Source: Coprinopsis marcescibilis (taxonomy: Eukaryota; Basidiomycota; Agaricomycetes; Agaricales; Psathyrellaceae). From it: 43,860 bases of DNA. Every line of letters starts with the position of its first letter. Position 1 is the stretch's first letter. Shown here piece after piece: positions 32,689-42,864 of the stretch. The notes under the pieces are model-generated. The model was not told the DNA's origin. It was given only the letters and a program-made list of their open reading frames with translations, and made no database searches. A program made the position numbers and the translations under genes. The stretch is taken from contig ML210343.1 of NCBI GenBank assembly GCA_004369085.1, positions 11,404 to 55,263 on the forward strand, written 5' to 3'.

Positions 32689-33791
32689 AAGGTGGATATT
32701 TGGTGATAGCGATTTTGGAGTTGGGGTGTTGGTAGTGTAGTAGGGAATGTCATAATAGCTCCAACTGTTCTGGCTTGAAACGAATAGGCTTGCATCGCCT
32801 GATTTACATTTGTAGACAGATATTTGTTTTTGGTTTCCTTCTGGAATGCACGTTAATGTTCTCGACTTTGTACTCCAATTTATCCACATCGCTCCAAGAA
32901 CTCGTGGTTGGTAAATTCTGGCGATCAATCTGCATCCCAAGGTTTAAACGTTAGAGTTGTGCTCGGCTTTATTCCCAATATAAGATCATCACACTCGTGA
33001 CTCATATTCCACCCTTCTTTTCTATGATTATGAGCGAGTCTACCCCGGAGAGAGCCAGCATCGCAGTAGAGCATCTCTGGAAAGCTGTTCGGGTGTACTG
33101 ACTGTGGTATGATGTCTTTATGAGGGACAAGTTGGAGATAGTCACGAGGACCGGGAGGTCTCCGAGCCTCCAAACGCCACGCATAGTTACAAGGCCACTG
33201 GTTGAAGTTTGATTTTGATTTGTGCATGTTATTATTCCTTTCACTCCATCTTGTGGCGAGGACTCGGACGCTGTGAGGAGTGTTAGGGATCGTCTAATTC
33301 CGTGATTCCGTACCGAGTTGGATATGGAGTTCATACCCCGGGTGCCGAGACAGTGGTGGCAACGCTAATCTCTGCTCGGCGTCAGTACTCCTGAGTATGG
33401 GGAAGGGAGAAAGGCCCCAATAGACCGTAAAGGACAAGATGGTCACCTGCGTCTCCGCCGGAGATGGATAACACCCATCCGGTACCCATCCGCTACCGGG
33501 AACGGTTGCAATGACGCATCGACCTGCACAGACATGAGGGCTGTTGTGAGGGATAACTGCCAGCCTTTCCGAATAGCATAGAGAGACGCCACTGTTAATA
33601 ATCTGGACGGGTTAGCTTGAAGAGTTTGGAGTTGACGAAGTTACCTTGACGAATATCCGTGACTGCCCCACCTGTTTGTAGAGGTTTTAAAGCGGTGTTC
33701 GTTTGACTGTATAAAAGCCAGCAGACTTCTGAGAGTGGGCCATCACACAACGAATCAACCTTTCTATCACAAGTAACATCATCCACCCACT
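32689..33791. other. Intergenic, promoter of the secreted cysteine-rich gene
   Basis: No supported gene. Minus-strand frames between 32569 and 33334 overlap the protease 3' end and have no known motif. Confidence 0.5.
33710..33717 (+). promoter_or_regulatory. TATA box of the cysteine-rich secreted gene
   Basis: TATAAAAG lies 82 bp upstream of the ATG at 33792, on the coding strand. Confidence 0.55.
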
Positions 33792-34433
33792 ATGCAATTC
33801 AAGCTCATCACTCTCGCTGCTGTCTCCTTCCTCCCTCTCGCGGCTTTGGGCGCGACTAATGTACCCGACTGTGTCAACGAGTGCTTCAAATCTGCTGCTA
33901 CAGAGGTTGGATGCGACGGGTAAGCTTCAAATTCTCTCTTACCGATGTATGGCTCGTGCTCACATAATATAATCGCATGGTTAGACTGGATCTTGAATGT
34001 ATCAAAGCAGCCGGCGAGAATTTGTCTGCTAGTGCCGCTGCCTGCATCAAAGATAACGAGTGTACCACCTGTACGTGCTACTCAAACTCATCTAATTGGC
34101 AGACCGAGTGCTTAACGTTGGCCCTTTCCAGTGGCTCGCGGAGACGACGTTCAAGGCTTCCGGGGCGCCAACGAGGCCATGTCCGTCTATTCCGCCATCC
34201 AACCCTCTGACGAGGTCGTCAACGGATTCAGAGACCCGGCTCCAGCACCCCCATTAAGCGTTCCCCGCGTGGTAATACGGGGATGTTGGAGAAACGCCAA
34301 TGCAACTCTGGCAGTGGAATCTGCGTTACTGGGGGAAACGCCGACTGTGCGGACTATTGCCAGTCCTGCCATGAGAATAGTGACGGGGATTGTGGAGTTG
34401 AATGTGCCGACGGATTGTGCGCCGGTGTTTTAG
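33792..34433 (+). CDS. Secreted CFEM-like cysteine-rich protein, 171 aa as it stands
   Basis: Exons: 33792-33919, 33985-34070, 34132-34433. A signal peptide (MQFKLITLAAVSFLPLAALG) is followed by a six-cysteine region with C-x3-C-x9-C-x6-C-x14-C-x5-C spacing (VPDCVNECFKSAATEVGCDG and on), which recalls a CFEM domain that has lost part of its cysteine set. CFEM proteins sit at the fungal surface and some bind haem. After a linker ending DPAPAPP the annotated frame loses cysteine enrichment and ends DCAPVF. A different frame carries a strongly cysteine-rich tail over the same DNA (see 34283-34474), so a frame change near the C-run at 34248-34251 is likely. Assignment to CFEM is tentative. Confidence 0.6.
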
Positions 34434-34474
34434 GCTTGACTTGTGCCTGCCAGCTTGATTGTTTCACCTGTTGA
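34252..34474 (+). other. Cysteine-rich C-terminal cassette in the alternate frame, after Kex2-type sites
   Basis: In the frame offset from the gene above, the DNA reads through a KRSPRG and then an LEKR dibasic site, followed by a segment of about 58 residues with 12 cysteines (for example CADYCQSCHENSDGDCGVEC) to a TGA at 34472-34474. The dibasic sites are where Kex2-type proteases would release a mature peptide. The cassette is not reached from the ATG at 33792 without a one-base change in a run of C near 34248-34251. I found no intron that would bridge the frames. Confidence 0.55.
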
Positions 34475-34738
34475 AGTGGAACTTCGCCTGTTACCCTGCA
34501 AACACGATTACTTTTATAAGATGTGGACAGTTGAATGAAGAAGTACTTCCAATAGTGTATAGTAGTTTACTATTTCTCATCCTACGAACAAAGCCATCCT
34601 TATTGTTGACTTATGGCTCTATTTGAGCTCATTTGAAGCTCATTTGAGGTTGCCTTCAAGAAAAGCTGGCGACTCAGTGACGCGGCGAGTCGGCTGTTCG
34701 GCAGTTCCCGTGTGAAGCCTTTGCCAAGCAACAACAAA

Positions 34739-34745
34739 TATAAAG
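34739..34745 (+). promoter_or_regulatory. TATA-like box upstream of the two-TM protein
   Basis: TATAAAG lies 44 bp before the ATG at 34783. It is close for a TATA box, so the start of transcription may fall just before the ATG. Confidence 0.3.
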
Positions 34746-34782
34746 CCGGGCCCCTGCGAGTACGGCAACAATTGCTCATGCG

Positions 34783-35689
34783 ATGTCTTCTCCCTCCACG
34801 CCAAACTCCAGCCATGGCGAGCCGCTGCCTGACTCCTCCAGCGAAAGCAGCCGCTCAAAGGTGCCAATATGGCTACCCGTTTCGGCAGTAAGTTCCTAAC
34901 ATCCTGCGGAAGGTCGTTTCAACTGAAGCAATTGTGAATGTAGTTTGTAGGGACGAGTCTCGCACTTGCGATCCCTATGATGATGGTTCGGCGGCAAAGG
35001 AATCTGGCATCGAAGATAGGACTGCGTTCTTCGGGGTTCAATGCAACATCTCCACCACCTAGGAGGATATTGGGGTCCACGGCACCGTCTACTGATGTTA
35101 CAACTGCTCGCCTGAAAGCTCTGGCAACTACCCCGGTACATTCTGGGGAAGTCAAGATGGGAGCAGCCTCTGATCACGAAAAGGCTGGCCTGGGGAGTCT
35201 AATGTCGGCAATGTCGAAGCTGACCCTCTCGAACGCGATGTTTGCGGGCAAGGCGTTTGCTATCGCGACGTGTCTCGTCGCGGTCGGGGGTACAGCGTTT
35301 GCCTGGACGGTTAAAAGCTTAATGGGTGTTAACGATGTGCGTATTTCCTCCTTGATCCTACAAGGCGCAATCTTTCCTTATGACACTCGTGTTCTCTGCA
35401 GGCTCGCGAGTTTGGTGTGCGTGCACGTGCACTGCTCTGGTCGGCATGGCCAGGTTTGACTTCCAGCATCCACCGGTCACCGAACAGCGAAGCTGAACGT
35501 CAGGGTGCCCACCAGAAATGGAACTGGGAAGAGGCGGAGAAACGGCTGTCCAAAGCCTATGATCAGGGTGGGATCCCGCTTTGGGCTCAAGCAGCTCTCC
35601 GCGAGGTGGAAGCGGAGGCTCGAGTGGAGCGTACAAAAAGGGAGCGCGAAGTACAGCAATCGCTGGATCGTACTTCTTCTCCATCGTGA
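34783..35689 (+). CDS. Two-TM membrane protein, TMEM242-like, 261 aa
   Basis: Exons: 34783-34887, 34944-35336, 35402-35689; the sum is in frame. A serine-rich N-terminus precedes a first hydrophobic helix (FVGTSLALAIPMMMV) and a basic stretch. A second helix (FAIATCLVAVGGTAFAWTV) is followed by KSLMGVNDAREFGVRARALL. The spacing and the KSLMGV...EFG run after the second helix resemble the TMEM242 family, mitochondrial proteins that help assemble ATP synthase in animals; the match is from memory and weak. The C-terminal 90 residues are charged and probably helical (WNWEEAEKRLSKAYDQ). The first intron splits the first helix from the Ser-rich leader. Confidence 0.7.
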
Positions 35690-36155
35690 GCTCCCACCCA
35701 TCACTCTTCGAGAATTAGACTAGAGTAGTTGCTATTTAATTGCCACCTGTTCCACGACGCTCAGACCGGTGGTTTCTTCCAAGGGTTCGTACTGGTCAAA
35801 TCTGGGGAGTTGCAAAAAGAAACTTGTATTGTGTGGCCTAAGTATGCGACAGATGCAAGAGCCATAGACGCGTGTGTGTGATATGTGCTTGAGTGGTGGT
35901 GTTGGGTGCATAATCCTAGGCTGGATATCGGGGGTGTTATACGTTCGCGCTGCGTGCGGCTAACAGCAGAGCATTGTCACGGAAATACCGCTGTTCATAC
36001 CGAAGTGACAAGGCACAGGGGCGCGACGAAGCGGCTGGTCTCGCTGAAACACGTCAGAACAGGTGATAAAAGTGAAAGTGGCGGTCTACTCACGAGGAAC
36101 CTATCTACAGCTCGTGTTCATATTATGAACTCGAGCATCTAGTTCCAAGAGACTA
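35690..36155. other. Intergenic between convergent genes
   Basis: It holds the 3' ends of the two-TM gene (plus) and MDM35 (minus). No further feature was recognised. Confidence 0.6.
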
Positions 36156-36517
36156 TTATTTGGAAGTCGGAGGAGGAGAGCTACCAGTAGGCGGTTCCTT
36201 CAAAGGGTTCTCCTCGCGGGCCTGTTGAAGTAGTTTGTCTAAACCCTTGTCCTTGACCGCTTTCTGAACGTAACATTAAATTGTTAGAGGGGGATTGATT
36301 TTTGTGAATTGAAACATACCTGAACGCAACTCTTATACTCCTCCCAAATTTTTCCACAATTCCGTTGAAACTCCTCGGCTTTCTTCTTGGAATAGGCTGC
36401 GCGTTCCTCTGGTCTGGCGGCGACGGCGGGTTCGAGGTAACCTTCGAACCAGGAGTTGAAGCAGGAGTCGTATTTCATTTTGAGGGGCGTGCATTCCGGA
36501 GAAAGACTTTCAGCCAT
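36156..36517 (-). CDS. MDM35: Mdm35/TRIAP1 twin CX9C mitochondrial intermembrane-space protein, 101 aa
   Basis: Exons: 36517-36320 and 36263-36156. Two CX9C motifs are exact: CTPLKMKYDSC and CGKIWEEYKSC, with FNSWFEGYLEP after the first, as in Mdm35. The C-terminal QAREENP also matches the family. Mdm35 is imported by the Mia40 disulphide relay and pairs with Ups1/Ups2 to carry phosphatidic acid and phosphatidylserine across the intermembrane space. The ATG at 36517 (MAESLSPEC) is chosen because it sits directly before the first motif at the usual distance; the open frame further upstream is without homology. The single 56-nt intron follows YKSCVQ. Confidence 0.95.
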
Positions 36518-37365
36518 GCTTTCAGTTTGTATTGGAATGTCGAAAGTCCTTTGAAGCTGAAGCAGTAACAAGTCAAGTAACCCCAGGGCTAACAGAAATC
36601 GAGATGGTTCCGCCACCGAGCTTACGACGTCAGTGTCACGGCGCCGGGGAGCACTGCCACTGGCAAAATTCTGACGGAGTTCTAACTTCAACAATAAGAT
36701 TAGATTGTCAAGATTGGAGTCATTGACGCCTTTTGCTGCTGGCGTCTTGGCCGTCTTCACTTTCTTAAGTTCTCCCTGGTTGCTTTCACAAATCCAGCCT
36801 TCCCACACTAACTAATGACTTGATTTACTTACAGTAACTGACTGAGTGTTGGGCGCTGAACCCTGGTCCGAACACCATGTCAGTTGGGGCCTCGAAGTCG
36901 CCACGAGTATAAGTGGTGAGCTTGAAACTCAATGTGAATGACAGATTTGGGAGAAACGACAGGCAAGTGCTGCGAACATGAATGAAGACCCCAAACAGAC
37001 AGTCTTCGAGCTACTTACAACGTGCTCTGTAGCAGGCCACTACTTATACCAGCGCCAATCTGAAGAGACATGCCGCATCCGTTGCCACAGGAGATGATGG
37101 CAAGCGAACAGTGATGCGTATGCTGTGTACATGACCAGGACAAAGCATGTTTTACTTGTCATTGCAGGGCCGATTTTGGGCCGATGCTGTGTATGTAGCT
37201 TTTCAAGACAACGTCTTGAAAGTACAAATATAACAAGGTTCTGTCAGAGTACAACATGTGACAGCCCCTTCATTCAGCACGTCAGCGCTGATACTTATCT
37301 GCCGAAATCCCCATAGTTAGATTCGTCTCGACCTTCAACCTGTCTCTGCGATAATCTCTACTATC
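36518..37365. other. Divergent intergenic region of MDM35 and the first active kinase
   Basis: No gene is supported. The minus-strand frame continues open upstream of the MDM35 ATG to 36808 but without family similarity; it is probably leader or intron sequence. The rest is the promoter area of the kinase starting at 37366. Confidence 0.5.
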
Positions 37366-39094
37366 ATGCTATCCATCCTCTCCAAGATATTTCCATCCAA
37401 CCCATTTGCTGGTTGGTCCCTATACTCCCGCCGTCCCAAGAGCGCGGGCCGTGACGCCGTCTCTGTATGGTCAGGGAGCGCGCTGTTTTACGTTGGGGCG
37501 GAAGCCGAGGGTGGCTGGCGAGCCCCGCTGGAGAGCTTTGCGAAGTTCCACATCGACGAGGTCTACCGGGCGCTTATTGGTAACGAAGATCGTACGAAGA
37601 AAGTTCCGGAATTTGAAGAACAGTCAGAACCTCATCAGCGCATCTCAAGCTTCTCAGACTCGCTTTCTACTGTGGCCCTCTACCGAACCTTATCACACGT
37701 CCTCGATGTTATGGGGAACTCTGTGCACTACAACGCGCAAAAGGTTCTGGACTTGTTGCAGCTGGTGAGTGATAGCGTGACTTCTCCCTCGAAGTGTGGC
37801 TCAGGAGAATTCTCACAGTTGTTGGACTTCCCTATTCCCGTAGATAATATGGCCGCAAGTCGCGATCAGTTGTTGAGAGAACTTTTACTTCTCTCAAGTA
37901 AAACCCACCTCTATCCGTCTTGTTTAACCTTCAGTGATGTTAAGAGAAGCAAAAAGGCGGTGGCGCCAGGTCGCTTCGGCGAGGTCTATCGAGGCAGCAT
38001 TCACGAAAGACCCGTCGCCTTGAAAATCTTCAAAGTATACTGTCAGAATGACTTCCAAAAGATCACCAAGGTACGACATCGTCGCATCACCAGGTTCTAC
38101 CTTCTGAGAAATCTCCTTTTATTTAGGCCGTGTCGAAGGAAGCGATACTTTGGGGTCAGCTTGATCACCGAAATATTCTTCCCCTCTACGGACTTTGCAA
38201 TCCAATCGGCTCCCAATACTTTGGCATGGTATTCCCTTGGATGGAGAACGGGAACGTATTACATTACTTGAAGGCAAACAGGTCCGTTAATCGCCTATCC
38301 CTGGTACGTTTCAGTTTCAAGCTGGTACCTTTGTCCCAAATGGCTAAGATTAGCACCCTAGGTATCTGACGTTGCACAGGGAGTATCCTACCTCCACGAG
38401 CAGCGCATAGTTCACGGTGACTTGAAAGGGGTGTGTGTAGCTCGCACCGCGCTTATGAGCATTCTTCTGACATACTGGGTAGATGAACATCTTAGTAACT
38501 GAATCAGGACATGCCTGTCTAACGGATTTTGGCTTAGCCAGCCTGATAGAGCGCACTGAAATCGTGTCGTGGACATCAGTGCAACGGGTTGCAAACCACA
38601 GCGATATGATTCGTTGGCAGGCGCCCGAGTGTTTCCGAGACCCAGAGAACAATGTGTCCCCCTATGTGACAACTCACGCCGATATGTGGGCTTTTGCTTG
38701 TGTTTGCTATGAGGTCCGTGACTCGCATTCCGGTGTCTTGGACTTGCAACCAGTGATACTTATGATCTACCCTTATTAGATAACGACCGGAAATGTCCCT
38801 TTCTACGAGTACTCGCGGGATACAACCGTGCTAAAACAATTGACAACTGGCCAGAAACCGTCAAAGCCAGCACCGGACTCCGATGCGTTCACCACATTTG
38901 GTCTTACAGAGGACCTTTGGTCACTCATGGATAGGTGTTGGTCACCACAGCCGCAATCGAGGCCGACAGCCCGAGAAGTTCTCGACAGTGAACCGTTGCA
39001 TATCCAACGAGATTCTCGTCCTCAGTTTCGATGGGATGTCAAAGGATCTCGCTTTCGTCTCGGAGTTAAGCAGTGGATTGCGGTATCCCAGTGA
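37366..39094 (+). CDS. TKL-type protein kinase, 480 aa, catalytically complete
   Basis: Exons: 37366-37764, 37819-38070, 38127-38303, 38362-38430, 38483-38713, 38780-39094; the sum of 1443 nt is in frame. An N-terminal region of about 150 residues precedes the kinase and resembles that of the composite kinase (a helical stretch ending LDLLQL before the same intron). Kinase landmarks are PGRFGEVYRG (183-192), VALK (Lys202), KEAILW for the alpha-C Glu, FPWMENGNV hinge, HGDLKGMN (Asp296), DFG (Asp314), IRWQAPECF and ADMWAFACVCYE. All residues needed for phosphotransfer are present. It lacks the arginine of a canonical HRD, having HGD, as do its neighbours. It belongs to the serine/threonine TKL-like kinases expanded in Agaricomycetes; substrate unknown. 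No signal peptide or TM is evident. Confidence 0.9.
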
Positions 39095-40162
39095 GCGAAC
39101 CATGTGTGTAATACGTATATCCAAGTGTAACGGATGTGTGACTATATCTGACTTCATACCATGCGCAAGCTCAGACTTCAAGTCACATATGTATTTAGGA
39201 TTCGACGTTCTAGTAAGTATCGATTGGCCAAGGACAGTGCTCCGGCTCGAGTTGTGCCTGGCTCGGAGTGGATACAACCATCAGTCCGTGACTGCCGCTA
39301 CAGCCTGCCTTACTTCTCCGTTGCACTTGGAGCTTTGAAATCATTACTATAGGTGTTTATATGGCTGGAATGAAAAATCCTGAGTATGAATTCTATGTCG
39401 AAGCTTCTTAATCGGCAGCACTCTACAGCTTCACTATCTCATTATAGTTCTTTTTGGGCGTGGGGCCCTGGGCTAATAATAGAGTTTTGCGCAGTTGATG
39501 ATCATTCAAAGTGAGGAGCTACATACTTGGGTTCTAAGCGCTTAAATGAACGAGAGTGGATATAATATGCCCTATGCGGGCTGATTCAGAGATGCGACTG
39601 CACATTGCGTTGATGAACAGGTACACCAATACAGCATTGCTCGGCTCACCAGGTTCTGAACTTACGCGCTCCCGGTGAGCCTTCCCAAGTAAGGTTAACA
39701 GGATATTCGGCGCCTCGCAATTTAATGTCAGAGGCTTATGAAGGGCTTGATGGTAGAGCTCAGATATTATCTTTACTGACGGTTCAATACGTTCTGAGAT
39801 TGTGCTTCCCACTGAAATGCCCATATTTCCTGAGTAAAGCCTTGCCGGGTGTGGCTTGGAAAGATCAGAGACGCTGCATTGGTTTGGGAAGCTCAGCTTG
39901 CGGCGCATGCGCTGGTGTTCAGATTTGGTAGCTCTAATGTGTCATAAAAATTTGAGATAGACACTGTCAAGCTGACCTGATCAAACTATCACGCTTGACT
40001 TAAGCTGCAGGCAAAATGTTCGTAAACGGTATCTCGTTTTGGCAACACCTGTCACATATGTATGAAGGTCAAAGCAGCGCTTTTATTATACTGATGCGGA
40101 CGCCTGCTGCTTCTCTACCATCACCACCCATATCCTCAGCCCGTACCACGGCAACGCTGGCC
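39095..40162. other. Intergenic between tandem kinases
   Basis: It contains the 3' end of the first kinase and the promoter and leader of the next. The frame of the next kinase is already open from an ATG at 40016. The stretch just before the ATG at 40163 is pyrimidine-rich, as in many fungal leaders. Confidence 0.5.
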
Positions 40163-42640
40163 ATGGACCAAAGTGCGCAAGCAACGTTGGGCCCCTGCAC
40201 TTCCAACTCTCCAGACTTCCCCAGTATATTCAGCGAGGAAGACGACCGAGATCTCCAAAGGAAGAAATCCCAGAAGAAGAAAGAAATATTTGCCGCCGCA
40301 AGCATGCGGGTGGTCCTGGCGGAGAAAGACTTCAAACGTCAGATGGAAAAGCTGCGGCCAGGACAGAATCCAAGACATCTGGAGGAGAGACTTGCCTATA
40401 AATGTAGAGGTATATGGGTAGCTGCAGAGGAGTCTTACCGCAAAGCCAGCGCACGCCTTAAAAGCGATTATGCCCCACGTCACACCAATCGGAACGAACT
40501 TTCGGCAAATCCGCGTACCAGACGCCGGGCGCGCTCCATGTCAAGGGAGAGGAGGCCCCTACAAGCTCCACCCATGGGTGGGCGCGATGGCTCGCGTACA
40601 ATTTCCCGGTCTATGAGCCCGCGGCCAAGGAAAGGAATCGCGCCTGCGAATACCCCTCTCCCTGAGCAATCCCTTGAGCAACAACCTGAATCACATCCTT
40701 CCTCGAGCCAGGAAGCCCACATAAATAGCGTTCATATTTCGCCTCACGACGGAGCCGGAGACGGCAGGACTCTAAGGGTCGGAGCACAAAGCAGTGAGTA
40801 ATTATTTCACATTTCATGTTTAATTTTACAAATCTTGACTGCAGGTTTGACCCCAATTGAGCGGGGATCTGAATTTGATCTTCCCAAAGGCAGAACTGGA
40901 GGCACTGCACCCCACTTGACGACCTCATCTCGCGAAGGTGGTTTCTCGATCCTTTCACCACTAAATCCAGTACTACTCCTACTACTACCCCTTTGGACTG
41001 TCACTGTCATACTCTTCAGTCGCGTCAAAGCTTTCTTTCGCGGCCCGCCCCGGCAACTTAGCCGCTTTCGAGACCAACACCCGATGGTTCCCGAAATGCT
41101 CTACGTCTCCCTGCGTGAGGCGATCCGCCAGAGGTTCGAATGGAGTGAAGATTCGTCGCAGTCCGCCTTGTCTGCTGTTTACAAAACATTTCATACCATA
41201 TTGAAGGACAAGGAGAAATATCAAACACTTCTTTCGAACGAGTCGGATGCGCAGTTCTATATCGACGTCCTGCAGCTGGTGAGCCCTTGAGCCTTGAGTC
41301 TGCACCTTCAAACGAAAGCTGACATTGAAGCAGTTGGTCGACTCACCAAATGGCCCCGACGACCGTAGTCATCTCCTCACGGCTTTGACTCGCTTATCAG
41401 CGCGTTATAAAATCTACCCCGCAAGCCTCATGTGTGTCCAGACCGCAAAGCCGAAACGACCCGTATCTGAAGGCCATTTCGGACAAGTATACAAAACAAA
41501 AGTTCAAGGAACGAACGAATCGTTTGCATTGAAAGTCGTCAAAACATATACCGCACATGAAGGTGACCAGACCCAGACTCAAAGGATTTTGAAGGTAGCT
41601 AGTACTCTCAAACTTAAAAGGAATAACTAACGAGCCATGGCCCCTCTCACAAGGCCCTTGCAAAGGAGATTACGATCTGGGGCCACCTCGATGATCTTCA
41701 TGTCCTTCCACTGTATGGGATCTGTGAAGTGGAAGATAGCTCCTGGCCCTTGGGCATGGTTTCACCCTGGCAAGAGAGCGGCAATATAACACACTATTTA
41801 ATACATAACCCAGATGTGAATCGCATATGTCTGGTGAGCCTCCGTTCCTGATTCAACATCTCTCGTCTCCGTTTCCTTAATGCAATGGCACTGAATTTCT
41901 CATGTTTAGGTGGCCGACGTTGCTTCGGGCGTAGCTTACTTACACGAACAAAATATTATCCACGGGGATCTTAAAGGAGTAAGTAGCTGCGTACCGAATC
42001 CCCATCCTCAGACATCTCACTTTCCCTCGAAGATGAACATCTTGGTTACGAGTTCAGGCCATGCCTGCCTCGTAGACTTCGGTCTCGCAAGCTTTGCGAA
42101 CAAGGAGAAGCTTCTGTCGTGGTCATCCTTGCAGAGCTCAAGGAGTAGCGGGGGTTCTCTTCGCTGGCAGGCTCCAGAGTGCGCCATCTGCGACAGTGCA
42201 CCCACTTCCAAGTCATATATGACAGTTAGCTCGGATATATGGGCGTTTGCTTGTGTCTGCTACGAGGTGCGTTACCCCATCGCAGGTCACTGATATAGTC
42301 TCATGCGTCCCATTAGATCATGACAGGGAAGCTTCCTTTCCATGAGTGCCATACAGACGGCCAGGTCATTGGAATGCTTTTCCGAGGCAAAAAACCATCG
42401 ATACCCCCAAAGACCGACGACGCATTCACAAAGTTTGGGCTTACGAGCCAATTATGGAAATACATGACAACCTGCTGGGCTTTCGATCCCGAATCTCGGC
42501 CCCCTGCACGCGTTATCTTAGAATGGGAAGTGTTCCGTGCCGCAAACGATGTTTGCCGACGCCCAGCATTTCAGTGGAAGGTGAAGGAGACCCGTTTTCC
42601 TCTTTCTGAATCCAAGGTCAGGGGTCATCTACGACTTTGA
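40163..42640 (+). CDS. Membrane-anchored TKL-type kinase, 710 aa
   Basis: Exons: 40163-40793, 40845-41278, 41334-41594, 41654-41833, 41910-41978, 42033-42266, 42317-42640; the sum of 2133 nt is in frame. I chose ATG 40163 (context GGCCATGGA); an in-frame ATG at 40016 would add 49 residues. The N-terminus is charged and partly coiled (RKKSQKKKEIFAAAS), then Arg/Ser-rich. A hydrophobic segment, NPVLLLLLPLWTVTVILFS (about 251-269), is followed by basic residues (RVKAFFRG), a likely single TM anchor with the kinase on the cytoplasmic side by the positive-inside rule. The kinase has SEGHFGQVYKT, FALK (Lys422), KEITIW, HGDLKGMN (Asp522), DFG (Asp540), LRWQAPEC and SDIWAFACVCYE, and is complete. The N-terminus has no signal peptide, so topology is inferred. 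Confidence 0.87.
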
Positions 42641-42864
42641 CTGCAGGGAGCGTAACGAGGGCCTATGGACCTCGTTTCTGAAGCCTTCGGCTTCGGCTCG
42701 GCGCCGAATTTAGGCGCCGATAGTTAGTTACCGCGTGCGACGCGGCCAGGATTATTGTTACGGTTGGTCTCATTAATGGACTTTGAAAGATTTTTATTTC
42801 TCTATGTATATATAGTAGCTCATATGTACGTGCGTAAGGATGTAAATGTAGCGCAGATATATAA
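42641..42864. terminator. Convergent 3' region with two stem-loops
   Basis: Between the ends of two convergent kinase genes lie two short perfect inverted repeats: GAAGCC/GGCTTC (42680-42694) and TCGGCGCC/GGCGCCGA (42698-42720, loop GAATTTA). They could form 3'-UTR hairpins in either transcript. A terminator role is not established for RNA polymerase II. Confidence 0.35.

Noticed and set aside
34600..34867. Minus-strand small proteins over the two-TM gene start
   Set aside because: They are antisense shadows of the first exon and leader; no motif or promoter supports them.
36320..36808. A longer MDM35 N-terminus (open frame to 36808)
   Set aside because: The family starts a few residues before the first CX9C motif and the upstream residues have no similarity; ATG 36517 is the natural start.
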